Positions 41,813 to 52,120 of a stretch of DNA of 64,000 nucleotides are shown piece after piece. How positions within the stretch are numbered: position 1 is the first letter of the stretch; each line of letters begins with the position of its first letter. The notes beneath the pieces are model-generated. The model was not told the DNA's origin. It saw nothing but the letters and a program-made list of their open reading frames with translations, and did not search any database. The stretch is from contig JAKZZE010000021.1 of NCBI GenBank assembly GCA_024220505.1, positions 1,016,080-1,080,079 of the forward strand, read 5' to 3'. A program made the translations under genes and the position numbers. The stretch comes from Rhizopus arrhizus. Its lineage: Eukaryota > Mucoromycota > Mucoromycetes > Mucorales > Rhizopodaceae.

Positions 41813-44223
41813 TAAACGTAAAAGATATTAGAAAACACGAACATTTTTTTATAAAGATATCTGTTACATACCTTTTCGATGTGTTAGAGTTACTTTACTG
41901 TAAATTGCTTAAACTTATATGAAGCGACTACCCTTTATTTTATGTAATCAGTGCATAAATATAAGTTAAATTTCATTTGCAAACCAAAAGCACTATTATG
42001 CTCTTGCTTATAATTTTTCTTTGCCTAAATATTACAGACTATTTTAGTTTCTTTTTTATACCTATTATCGAATATAAATACACATGCAATAAAAAACTAA
42101 ATAGCAATGAAAAATGTATCGGATCGAATAACAGAATTTAACTTTTTTTGAATACGAATTATAATGAGAATAACACATTTAATAAGAACATTTTAAAATT
42201 AAATTAAAAATAAGTTTGTAATTAACAAAATATGCTAAAAACGGTATGAATTAATATTTTTAAAGTATATTCACGAATAATATCGCATTGTTATATAATA
42301 ATATATATGCTCTTATCATTTTAGAACAGAATCTGATTGCAGTTAATACTGACAAATACAAGTCTTAATATAAGATCATAATTAAAATAAAATAAAACAT
42401 AAGTTTATTTAAATAAGGCCATATAATCAATTCCAATTAAACATGTTCTTTCAGAATATGCTTTGTATTAATGAGAGTTCTTTGATAAGAAGTATTAACT
42501 AAAGTAACAAAATCCAATCAAATGTCAGGTATTTCTCTAATATTTTACATAATTGGAATAACGTTATTTAAATCAGTGAAAAAATCCCAGAGTAAAAGAT
42601 AATATATAACAGGCGTACAAACGAACAGACGAAAGCTTTTTACAACAATAATTATAAATGACATTTGCTAAAGTACTTGCCAGTTAAAGGAACGCTTACA
42701 ATAGAGAATATTAAGCCACTGAGAAACATTCTAATTCATATTATTTTTTTTACAAAATTAAAAAAGAAAACAAATACTAAAAAGATATTGTTTAATATAA
42801 TTCATACCATTTTCATAAATACAGTAAATTGGTGAGAAACAACTAATGTAAAAATAATAATTATTTAAATATTAAGAGTAAATTAAAAATTATCATAAAT
42901 CCTAAAATTAATAAATGTGTGTTGTATTAGTATCAATATTGAAAACCTTACAAAGTCATATAATTTGCATAATAATATGAACTTATATTGACATTAACTT
43001 TTATCATTTCGTTTAGATTTTATCTTTTTATAATGGAAATATTCCTCACTCAATAAGATATGAATATCTGCCTTCAGTTAGTGTAATTTTTACTTTTAAC
43101 TTAAGCTGAATAAAGATTAGATCCAAAAGTGTTCAAATTGTTTCCCAATCTTTGTTTCCACCTTTTCTTTTATTATTTTAACAATTATGCAATAATTACA
43201 GTTAGTTTTTTTTTTTTTTTTTCTTTTTTACAACTAATATTGGAGCCATAGCCAAAAAATAAAAACCTTTTAAAAATCGAAGAAATAATCTGATTCTCGC
43301 ATGATAAAAATGATGCATTTAGCTAAAAGTATTAGTATTTATTTCATATTTTTCAAAAGATACTTGAGAACAAGCTTTTATGTGGCATGCATACCCGAAC
43401 AATGGATGATGCCTCTTTATAAGAAGCCCTAGTTATAGCATGTAAGCTACGAATCCTAATTAGGTCGGAAAACTTTTGGCAGTCATAATGATGTTCTCTA
43501 TAACAGCCATTAATTAGTGCAATTAGAGTCCAAAGAACGTACAAAGTGGTTTGGGAGCATTAATCCTTCACAAAAGTAAACAAGGCCAAGCTGAGGAAAC
43601 CAGATGCTTACAGTGCCGGAGTGCCCAAAACTCAATTTTTTAGATTCTGTTAAAAATTTTACCACACGCAAAGCATAACAAGATAAGTAGTTTCCCAAAG
43701 TCTCGGAGTGTGAAATCAAATATTCGCTCCGCAATGTTAACAAAAGTGCGAATATGCTACAAATTTAGGAGCCCTATAAACCTACCATATCTTGAAAGTT
43801 TTTTATAAACTATTGCAGACCAAACGATACGGTTATCAAAAATAGATGTACAAACTTTCCGCTATAAACTCCGACATTTATATTTTTTTGCGTTAGTTTT
43901 TGACCTATTTCTCTACCACAAATGGTAATAAATAAAACAAAAATTTATGCCTATTTTTGGAACATATTGTTACACAATTGTTCAAAATTTCATTAAAATC
44001 CATAAAGATCTCATGGATATCAAGAGCGCCAAAATTTTATTCATACCGCCTATTTTCAAATGCAAATACTGATAACAAAAAGTCGGAATTTGAATACAAA
44101 AATAGTTTCAATGGATGCACAATGACCTAAAGTATATGTTTTTGTTCTTAGATTGCGATTCTAGCTCCGATTTAACTCCAGATCCAAGGATTTATCCATC
44201 GTGGCCTGAACTCCTAGTTGTCC
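41580..44223 (+). repeat. Right arm of the long inverted repeat
   Basis: Reverse-complement match to 19669-23551. It begins inside the last transposase exon and runs through about 2.4 kb of noncoding DNA to the outer end GAACTCCTAGTTGTCC. Open frames of 63 aa (43353-43544) and 77 aa (43510-43743) on the minus strand correspond to those in the left arm. Confidence 0.88.
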
Positions 44224-44427
44224 AAAAACTCTAAAAATGAACCAGTCTTCTTTTAGCAGTTGATTTCGGATCAATGTTTATCATCTGAGATTGAAAATAT
44301 AGCATACGATATGTTACTATCAGTGCTACATATGTGCAAAATTTCACGGTGATACACCAATTTGGTAAAACAGAACAACCAAAAACGCTAATAATATCAT
44401 AACGTTTTTAGAGTTTTTTCACCCACT
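44224..44427. mobile_element. Short MITE-like element
   Basis: About 204 bp. The right end (reverse complement CAGTGGGTGAAAAAACTCTA) looks like a Tc1/mariner terminus next to TA. The left side has the related AAAAACTCTAAAAATG, but its outermost bases merge with the Merlin-like arm, so that boundary is unsure. Confidence 0.45.
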
Positions 44428-44535
44428 GTATATTTTGGACTGTCTTTCAGATGGTATATGCCACAAAAGTCGCAGACATATGGCGGAGATACAATGTTGA
44501 TTTTAATTTTTGTGCACCAGTTTTGTCCGCTACTG
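44428..44535. mobile_element. Terminal fragment of the Tc1-like element
   Basis: Essentially identical to the last 108 bp or so of the element at 21570-23197, ending in CAGTTTTGTCCGCTACTG followed by TA. The rest is missing. Confidence 0.85.
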
Positions 44536-44537
44536 TA

Positions 44538-45092
44538 TGTCCAAGTCGGAAAGAAGTCGTTGCATACGTTGGCGTCTTGGCTGGCTTCCTGGTGGTCGAT
44601 ACAAAACCTGCCCTCGACACCCTGGCCAACCCTTCACTAAAGCTCATACCATTCATTGTCTCCAGATGCACCGTAGACTTATGATGCCCGAAACCATCTT
44701 TGACCCATTGTCCTTCCTTTTCAATATGCTACCTACCAAGAAACCTCGCTCTCCTACCACAACACTCTCGTGGACCATTCGCTGGCCAACTATATGCAGA
44801 ATCCTATATGAACTCGATTACCTACATCACGCTAAGATCCCACCTATTCCGCCCACTCACCTTGGGCAAAGACTCTTAGAATGGCTACCCTCTTTTCCTT
44901 CTCACTAGTGTGTTTTACACTTGATCTCATTCACTTTTTCCAGAGCATTTTTACCCTTGATCCCAAAAGGGTTTTTTAGTCACCACTATCCTTCCTTTAT
45001 GAACTGCCTCGGGCGGAAAAAGATGTAATATTACAATCGTGCGCCCAATAGAGGTTTAATTATTTATAAATAAAAATCTGTTTAATCGTATG
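44538..45092 (+). mobile_element. 5'-truncated LINE fragment, third family
   Basis: Begins directly after the TA of the Tc1 fragment. The coding part (to 44908) is followed by a 3' UTR and an A-rich end (ATAAATAAAAATCTG). No tRNA-derived 15-mer follows, unlike the other LINEs here. Confidence 0.7.
44541..44908 (+). pseudogene. LINE ORF2 C-terminal fragment
   Basis: The frame contains CIRWRLGWLPGG, matching the WRLGWLPGKP segment of the array LINEs, then a Cys/His cluster (CPRHPG...HTIHC) and an ILYELDYLHHAKIPP segment. It corresponds to the last 120 residues or so of ORF2, and everything upstream is lost. Confidence 0.75.
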
Positions 45093-46191
45093 TTTTTGAA
45101 TTTTATGATTTTGTTCTGTTTTGGTATTTTGAATGGTTGTTATGTAGCATAAGATTGTTGTATGGTGGACATAATAAACTGCAACGATTTAAATTCCGCT
45201 GTTTTATTCTTGTTTGTTACTGTAATTGTTGTAAACATAGTTATTTTCTACGTGATATCAGTTGTATTAAAATAAATAACGATACACAAAAAAATTAAAA
45301 CTATGATTGAACAATTCCACACTTTTCCAAATTTAGAACAATAAGATCAATATCTGTCATCCTAAAGAGTCTAATCAATTGTCAACCCCAAAAGTAATTA
45401 GATCAAAGTTAATTGACTGGTTATTATTTCTATTGTTCAATTTCGATGCATATATTAGAACATCGACAAGCTTTAGCTTAATCATTGGTTTCTTCAGCAC
45501 GACATCGTGGACCGAGTCTATATCTTTTATATCTACGCTCACAAAGAAATACATAGATGCCAACTTTTATCCATAAGCGAGGCCCTTTTGCAATATAAAA
45601 AAATCTACAATAAGAAGGATTTTAATTTTATATTGCTGCTATTGTTTTTTTAATTTTTATTTAATCTTGCGATAAAACTGTAATAGCTTGTTTCTATTTA
45701 GGCCTTGTGTATTTATAGACAGTTTAGAGTAGTTTTGAATATAAAAGAAAGTTATATTTGAGTATTTTCTTGATAGGGGTGACCACCAGATCTTGTTTTA
45801 AAGTAGATCAGTCTTGATATAAAAGATAATAATAGCTTGATGTGAAATTTAATGGGGTTACAATGAAGATATTGGCTTCAAGGGACTTGACTTATTCTTG
45901 ATATTTAGTAAAATAATAATAATAAAAGAGATTTGCTTTGAATGATATTTATTTAAGAATAAAAGTAGTAAAGTATGTCAGAAGTAAATAAAATAACTGC
46001 TTTAAATTTAAAGCATGCCTTGATTTTAATGCACCTTTCAATTTTCAACCTTGCATTAATTTTTTATGTACCTTCGGGTCAAAAATTAAAGTCTGCATCT
46101 TTACAACATGAACTTAGTTCAGGTCCGAACTTTCTTCGTCAAGTGGTACAGTTTGATTGAAAAAATTTCTATTTTCGTCACAACAACAACG
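45093..46191. other. AT-rich spacer, nothing recognised
   Basis: Short open frames on both strands lack any recognisable feature. Confidence 0.6.

Positions 46192-46228
<37 letters not shown>
46192..46228. repeat. Poly(A) tract, 37 bp
   Basis: Uninterrupted A run about 75 bp left of the tRNA-Ile 3' end. The length may be approximate owing to sequencing limits. Confidence 0.9.
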
Positions 46229-46229
<1 letters not shown>

Positions 46230-46301
46230 GAAAAAAATCAAAAAAGCATGATTTCCGTAAAAGGATACGAATTCTCCCCGAAGGGAGTATTCCGGTTTTA
46301 A

Positions 46302-46375
46302 TGGTCACTACGAGGGTCGAACTCGCGACCTTGGCGTTATTAGCACCACGCTCTAACCAACTGAGCTAAGCGACC
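46302..46375 (-). tRNA. tRNA-Ile (anticodon AAT), intact
   Basis: 74 nt on the minus strand. The acceptor stem GGTCGCT/AGTGACC pairs with one G-T, the D stem is GCTC/GAGC, the anticodon arm TGGTG CTAATAA CGCCA gives anticodon AAT, and the T arm is GCGAG TTCGACC CTCGT. Discriminator A; no intron. A TTTT run lies about 30-40 nt downstream. It is the anchor of the family-2 array: its first 15 nt (GGTCGCTTAGCTCAG) are repeated, in the same orientation, at every element junction to the right. Confidence 0.96.
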
Positions 46376-46536
46376 AACTTGCGCTTCTCTTCCACTGCTT
46401 CTACATTTTCACCTTTGATGTGTATCCGCTGGTGTTTTTTCGTTCTCTTGTTCCTTTGTCTCCGAGGTTATCACAGTTAATGATCCATTGATCGCTTGTA
46501 TTTTAACCTTTATTTTAATAAAAACATAATTTTCGA
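46376..46536 (+). mobile_element. Short element (161 bp) between tRNA-Ile and LINE C
   Basis: It sits between the 5' end of the complete tRNA gene and a second copy of the tRNA 15-mer, so it is flanked by the same duplication as the other array members. It ends in TTTTAATAAAAACATAATTTTCGA and carries the shared 3' hairpin. It does not match the LINE C body, so it is a short SINE or a truncated related LINE. Confidence 0.6.
46482..46493 (+). promoter_or_regulatory. 3' hairpin of the short element
   Basis: GATC CATT GATC followed by GCTTG; a third stem version of the hairpin, with a C-G pair next to the loop. Confidence 0.65.
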
Positions 46537-46551
46537 CTGAGCTAAGCGACC
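46537..46551 (-). repeat. First 15 nt of tRNA-Ile, junction before LINE C
   Basis: CTGAGCTAAGCGACC on the plus strand, identical to 46361-46375. Confidence 0.9.
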
Positions 46552-46739
46552 ACCTTTCTTTCGCTCTTCCGACCGTTACACAAGGTATAGTACGCGTAAT
46601 CAACTTTGAACTCAAATATCTCTGCGAATACGATACATCCATCCACCGTTTTAACACCAAAATAATCGTCGTATTTTTCTCTACCAACTATATTTTTTTC
46701 AACTCGATTGCTGTATTTTCACCATTTTCGACATTTCCC

Positions 46740-47742
46740 ATGTCTCAACAATCTGGCTCCCCCATTTCGCTCATCTCGCAAGATGGAGTTGCAAATGTCG
46801 ACATTTCTAATGTTTCCAACATTCAAAACACCTTGCAGTATTTGTTAAATACTGTTAATACTCTACAACAAGAAGTTTCGACACATGCTAGTGTCATTGC
46901 TGAAACTCTCTGCTCTGCGTAGTGAAATGCGTCTTTGAAGGCGAAAATCGCTTCGCTTGAATCACAAATCTCCGCTGGCGCTGACATCAACAGTTCTTCC
47001 GCTTTCTCCTCTTTGGTTTCCGACCCGGCATCCCTACGTGCACCCCAAGATGCACCCCAAATGAACAAAACATCCTATAGTGCTATTGCTGCCAAGGCTG
47101 CTGCTACTGCTGCTATCACCTCTCGTCGCCCACCTAGCAAGAAGCGTAAGCTTGCTGCTAGTCGTCCCTTTCAACCTGTGGATCCCTCTGCTCCTCGTGG
47201 TTTTGAATACCTGTACTTGCACAGAAACCGCAAGCTGTCCCGTGCTGAAGTTAGGCGCAACCTGCGTCTACTTGGTCTTGATCTGTCCCGTGTCCTCGAC
47301 ATTTGCTTCCCTGGCCCAAAGGCCATTGGTCTCTTGGTCCACGTTCAATACAAGAAGAGGTGGTTTCTCTTCTCTCTGCTTCCAAGGTTCCGTTGGTTGA
47401 CGGTTTGATCCATTGGATCCTATCAACTTGGCGGATCCTGAGCTCCAGCATCTCTCATCGGCTGACAAGGCTAATGAATGTGCTGAGCTTCAGTTCACTC
47501 GCTGCTCCCGTGCTCTCTCTCGTCTTGGTGCTGGCCGTGCTCACCTAGTAGGTCCCGTAGGTAAGTACTTTTCTTCCAAGGGTTGGATCGATGAGGACTC
47601 TTTGAGTCAGATTCTGTCTTCCCTTCCCCCTTCCTCTTTTGCTTCTCGTGGTCGTGACCCAGGCGCTGCTTTCCGTGGTGACACGGTCATGTCAGATGCT
47701 TTGGCCTCTGATACCGCTAGTGCTGGATCACACTCATTATGA
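46740..47742 (+). pseudogene. LINE ORF1, copy C, frameshifted
   Basis: ATG at 46740 (MSQQSGSPISLISQDGVANV). The frame breaks near 46905-46925, where copy D and E sequence continues smoothly. It resumes in other frames from about 46935 to 47408 and 47413 to 47742. The coiled-coil and RRM-like parts are recognisable (RRNLRLLGLDLSRVLDICFP, IGLLVHVQY). The first 180 bp or so resemble copy D and the rest resembles copy E. Confidence 0.85.
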
Positions 47743-50700
47743 GTGAGGTCCAACACCTTTCTATAAGCCTTTGGAACGCGAATGGTCTTCGGACCACGAC
47801 CGTTCATGAGGTCTTGTCTCATTGTCTCTCATCTACTCTCCTTTTCATCACCGAGACTTGGCTTCTTTCCCCTTCTCTCCTTCCTACTGACTGGATGCAG
47901 TATCATGTGTATGGTGTTCCTGTACCTTCGGCCAACCGTGGTTCGATGGGTGTTACTGCTCTGGTCTCTCCTTCTTGTCCCTTTCCGGTCTCTCAACTTC
48001 CTCAGCGAATCGGTATACCCTTTCGTTGAAGGTCGGACCCTTTCGCATTCATTGTTTGTATGTACCTCCTCCTCTCTCATAACTCTCAATTTATAAATGT
48101 ACTCTCCTCCATTCCTTCGTTACCCAATACTTTTATTTGTGGCGACTTTAATGCTCGTCTTGGTGACCTCACTGGTGATGCATTGGTCTCTCCTCGTGGT
48201 GCTGCTATGGCTCGCTGGCTTGCTGATCGTTCTTTGACCGTTCTGAACGGCCCACTGGCTCATGGTATTCCTACCTGGTCGGGTTTCGTGATGATCGAGA
48301 GATGAGTAGCATCATTGACATGTTTTTAACCAACGCGTCATTGATGTCTCCTCGCCTTGACATCGCGTCTGACTTGTCTCTTGGTTCTGATCATCGTCTA
48401 CTCACGCTGTCTTTTTCATTTACTCAGTCAAGTGCCTCTGAGTCATTGTCTGATACATCTGATACCACACTACATCCTCGTCGATTATGGAACTTGTCCT
48501 CGCCTTGGTGAACCTGATCCATGTCAGCTGTATCAAGATACATTTCGTTCATCTTCCGCTCCTTTGCTCTCTCAACTGAAAAGGTTGGTTCAACACCCTC
48601 CTTCTTCACGTCCACCTATTGACGACCTCAACGCGTCGCTCAACAACATAATCTACAGCTCTCTTGACTCTTCTGTCGGTGATCGTCCTCCTCGTCCTTC
48701 GCATTGGAAAAAGTACTGGACACAACAACTTCAAGATGCTGCTGATTTCCGCAACCGGTGCTACCGTAGATGGCGTCGTGCCTTTGGTATTGACAAAGTC
48801 TATTGGTGGCATCAACATCAACAAGCAAATGTTTTCTTTCCGTCAAGCTGTGGCCAATGCCAAGCGTCTATCCTGGCAAGCATTCTGCAAGTCTCTTGAG
48901 TCTGACTTTACTAAAGCCATTTCAAAAGTAAAGCAACTCAATCGACGACATCAGTCATCCTCATCGTTCTCACATCCTGATGGTCCGTCAAAGGCAGTGG
49001 AGGTAATGGCTAGTCACTTGGCTTCGGTCTTTGATGGCAGTCTTCTACCTTCCACTCGCCCATCACCTCCTCCATCTTCATCCTCTCTTGGTTTGCCTCT
49101 TGGTCTCCATGGTTCGTCTCCTTCCGGTTCGTCTCCCTCTGGTTCCTCTGGTCCTACTGGTTCAAGTCACTCTTTGTTCACTCCTTTAACTATTCACATG
49201 TACATCGGTCAGCTCCCTACTCGTAAAGCTCCTGGTGCTGATCACATCAAGGCCGAGATGCTCAAGCCGATCAGTACTGACCTCTCCCACTTGCTGTCTT
49301 GGTTTTTTTCCTTGTGCTGTCAATGGTCTTACGTTCCTTCTCTCTGGCGGCATGCTCAAGTCTATCCGATCTTCAAGAAAGGTGATCCTTCGCTGCCGTC
49401 CAATTATCGACCGATCTCACTGACCTCGGTGTTCAGAAGCTCCTTGAGCTTAGTCTCGCTCCATGGTTGTCTTCTGTCTCTCCTCCCCTTGACCTCGCTC
49501 AAGGTGGTTTCCGTCCTCGTCGCTCAGCTCTTGATCAAGCCCTATGCCTTCATGAGCTGATGCAGTCTTACTATCGTCGATCTCATCGTTTTCCTGTGGT
49601 TGCATTCCTGGATATCAAGTCGGCCTACGATACCGTCGACCGGCGTGTTATCTGGGATGCTCTCTCTCGCTCTGGTGCTGGTTCCTCTCCTTGTTTGCCT
49701 CTCTTGGTCCATCTCTTTGATGATGTCTCGGTGTCTGTCTTGGTGTCCAATCACTCGTCCACTCCTTTTTCTCCTGTCACCGGTGTCTTGCAAGGTTTCT
49801 GTTCTCAGTCCTCACTTGTACTCGGTGTACATCAATACATTACCTGCTCTCCTTCGTCAAGTCGCTGCTCCTGCCACTCATTTGGTTCCCTCCTCTGGTC
49901 GCCCCGATGCTGGTATGGTCCCAGTCAACTCTCTCCTCTTTGCTGATGATGTCGCAGTCATTGGCTCGGCCAAGTCAGTCAAAGAGATGCTCAAGCTCTG
50001 TGAGGATCACTCGTTGTCTCTTGGATATCGCTGGAATCCTCTGAAGTGTGCGGTGCTCAACCACCCACTTCCTCTTCATCGTCATCTGGTTCAACCCAAC
50101 TAAGCCTCTATGGTACCTCTCTGCCTTTGGTCGACAAGTTCGTATACCTTGGTATGCCTTTCGTCAAGACTGGTCTCTCTGCTGCTTCGGTGCTTTCTCT
50201 TCGTTCTCCTGGTGTGCTTCAACTAATGGGTATTCTCAACAAGATTGGCGTGAATCGTCAAGGCTTTTCTCTGCTCCTGTGTGCTCGCATCTATGCCACA
50301 TTTGTCCGTCCAAAGTTCGAATATGGTCTCGCCATTTCCAAATTTTCTGCTGCTCAAGTGAAAGAAAATTGAACGTCTTCAAGATCGCTGCCTTCGTATG
50401 ATGGTAGGTGGTCATGCCACTTCTTCCACCACTATCATCAAGCATCTCACTACCTTGCCGTCTATGCATCACCGCATAGATGTGCTTACAACTCGTTTCT
50501 GCCTTCGTGCCCGCTCTCTTCCTGGTTCTTGCCTGCTGTCTCTGCTATCAACCACGCTACCTGTCTCACGTATCAAGGTCCATCTTGACAAGAATCCGCT
50601 CTTCTTGGCTTTGCCTTCTCCTCCTCCGTCCTCCGATGCTCGGCTCAAGACTTCTTTCGCCAGTATCGTGAGCGTCAACTCACTTCACTCGTCACCTCCA

Positions 50701-51123
50701 CTACCCAGGTTCTCCTACGCGCATGTCGCCCTGCTCTGGTGGTTGATCCCATCTTATACGTTCCTGCAAACCCGTGCAGAACGCTCTCTCTTGGTTCGTT
50801 GGCGTCTTGGCTGGCTGCCAGGTAAGCCTGAAGATTGTCCTTGTGGCCGTGATCGTCGTTCTCGTCGCCACTTCTTAGAATGCGATCTTATACCTTCGTT
50901 CCTTTGGTCTGATCTGCCTCGCTGTCCTCCTGGGTGCTATCCCATTGACTTTGCTCTTTCCTCGTTGCCTCTTGGTCGCTCAGCTCGCTGTCCTCCTTGG
51001 TGGTCATCACTCCTATTGATGCTTTCGCATATCCAACGTCTCTGTCGTCCTGATAGGAATCTTCCTATTGACTCTTCTCCTGGTGCCTTATGGTATTCTC
51101 GTTCTTCTCGTCACCCTGACTGA
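47739..51123 (+). pseudogene. LINE ORF2, copy C, multiple frameshifts
   Basis: The ATG overlaps the ORF1 TGA (ATGA, 47739-47742). APE endonuclease motifs (LWNANGL, ITETWLLSP, CGDFNARLGD, GSDHRLLTL), reverse transcriptase motifs (KAPGADHIKAEML, NYRPISLTS, FLDIKSAYDTVDRR, YSVYINTLPALL, FADDVAVIGSA) and a C-terminal CPCGRDRRSRRHFLEC cluster are all present. They fall in several frames because of single-base indels (for example near 48030, 48280, 48500, 49430 and 49800). The final stop is at 51121-51123. Catalytic FADD replaces the YADD of family 1. Confidence 0.88.
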
Positions 51124-51329
51124 AACCTTCTTTGTCTGTCTCCTGCTGATCCCCCACGGAAGTAAAGCCATCAAAGTTCCTTACCGTTGGGTTGTGACAG
51201 TAGGTCAGCTAAGTTGTGGAAGTAAGCTGCCATTCTCATCTTTTTCTTATCTTTTTTTTGGAGTTTTCTGTTTCTCAGGCTCCTTTTTTTGTACTTATTC
51301 TTTTTCTTTGTACTGGAAGATGCAATAAT

Positions 51330-51341
51330 GACTTTTTAGTC
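51330..51341 (+). promoter_or_regulatory. 3' hairpin of LINE C
   Basis: GACT TTTT AGTC followed by GCCTG, about 44 nt from the element end. Identical in copies D and E. Confidence 0.7.
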
Positions 51342-51385
51342 GCCTGCAATATATCTTCGTTATTTAATAAAAACAAATCTTTAAC

Positions 51386-51400
51386 CTGAGCTAAGCGACC
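51386..51400 (-). repeat. First 15 nt of tRNA-Ile, junction LINE C / SINE 2
   Basis: Identical 15-mer, CTGAGCTAAGCGACC on the plus strand. Confidence 0.9.
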
Positions 51401-51408
51401 AGGTATGT

Positions 51409-51480
51409 GGAGATAGTGCAAATGGTTAGAGCGTCTGCCTATCATTCGGGAGGTTGCATGTTCAACCCCTCGTATCCGCA
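51409..51480 (+). promoter_or_regulatory. tRNA-derived head of SINE 2 (pol III promoter)
   Basis: A and B boxes at tRNA spacing. The anticodon arm is degenerate and the acceptor ends (TGTGGAG...TATCCGCA) pair only partly. It differs from the Ser/Leu-like head of SINE 1. Confidence 0.7.
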
Positions 51481-51857
51481 TATCTACCCTTTCCGCACTC
51501 TAAACTGCATGTTCTGTTTCCGCGGTGCTTTAAGCACTGAATGATTTTGTCTTGCGTGTCGCGTTGAGCGGCAGCTTTGTATCTGTTCGCCTTCCTTCCC
51601 TCCATTGTTGTTTGGTGTTGTGCCGCTTGATAACACCTGGTTTTAATGCCACAAGTTGCTTCGGTGGTATGAGGTGTTTGTTGATCGTTGTCTGTGCGTT
51701 GCCTGGATTCCCAGCCCCGGGATTAAAGAAGCACCGTTCTGTCTCTGCCTCAAGTCTTCGTCTATGGTTTCTGCTTCAAGATTGTAATTCGCTCCTTCCC
51801 CCATTCCCCCCTAATAACTTGTATGCTTTCCAGGATGTTCCTGTGGATTGCAATAAT

Positions 51858-51869
51858 GATTTGTTAATC
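51858..51869 (+). promoter_or_regulatory. 3' hairpin of SINE 2
   Basis: GATT TGTT AATC followed by GCCTG. Relative to the LINE hairpin, C-G has become T-A with both sides changed. Confidence 0.72.
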
Positions 51870-51907
51870 GCCTGCATATAATCCAATAAAATATAAAAAT
51901 CTTTAAC

Positions 51908-51922
51908 CTGAGCTAAGCGACC
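51908..51922 (-). repeat. First 15 nt of tRNA-Ile, junction SINE 2 / LINE D
   Basis: Identical 15-mer. Confidence 0.9.
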
Positions 51923-52120
51923 ACCTTTCTTTCGCTCTTCCGACCGTTACACAAGGTAGACGACGCGTAATCAACTTTGAACCCGATTATCTCACCCAAT
52001 ACTATACATCCATCAACCGTTTTACTATCAAAAAATTCGCCTAATTTTTCTCTACAAGATATATTTTTTTCAAGTTCATAACTCCTTTTCTTGCAATTTT
52101 CGACATCTTCGACATTACCC

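Larger units (their letters stand above)
35312..44223 (+). mobile_element. Candidate large Merlin-like DNA transposon (about 8.9 kb)
   Basis: The segment 35312-35470 aligns, in diverged form, with the reverse complement of 44060-44223 (shared GACTTCAGGCCACGATGG and AATTCCGAC pieces), as expected for terminal inverted repeats. A spliced IS1595/Merlin-like transposase lies between them at 40150-41812, reading toward the right end. I found no clear 8-9 bp target duplication. The size is large for Merlin and most of the interior is AT-rich and empty, so nested insertions or two unrelated ends remain possible. Confidence 0.5.
46552..51385 (+). mobile_element. Family-2 LINE (tRNA-Ile family), copy C
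   Basis: Starts ACCTTTCTTTCGCTCTTCC directly after the 15-mer and ends AAAAACAAATCTTTAAC directly before the next one. It has a 188-bp leader, ORF1 and ORF2 with ATGA overlap, and a 3' UTR of about 260 bp. Leader type matches copy E. Both ORFs carry indels, so it is non-autonomous as sequenced. Confidence 0.93.
51401..51907 (+). mobile_element. SINE 2: tRNA-headed, 507 bp, at the tRNA-Ile target
   Basis: Flanked by perfect copies of the tRNA-Ile 15-mer. The head (51409-51480) carries A-box-like TAGTGCAAATGGTTAGAGCG and B-box-like GTTCAACCCC. The body aligns with SINE 1 (TTCCTTCCCTCC, CAAGTCTTCGTCT, ACTTGTATGCTTTCC). The final 60 bp or so align with the family-2 LINE end, including GCAATAATGA, ATCGCCTGCA and AATCTTTAAC. 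This is direct evidence that it uses the family-2 LINE machinery. Confidence 0.88.

Noticed and set aside
45375..45576. Small overlapping frames on both strands in the spacer before the array
   Set aside because: No domain, no conservation elsewhere in the window, and each is a shadow of the other.
46376..46536. Treating this segment as ordinary 5' flank of tRNA-Ile
   Set aside because: It ends in an A-rich tail with the shared hairpin and is followed by a tRNA 15-mer, so an element fits better; I keep only moderate confidence.
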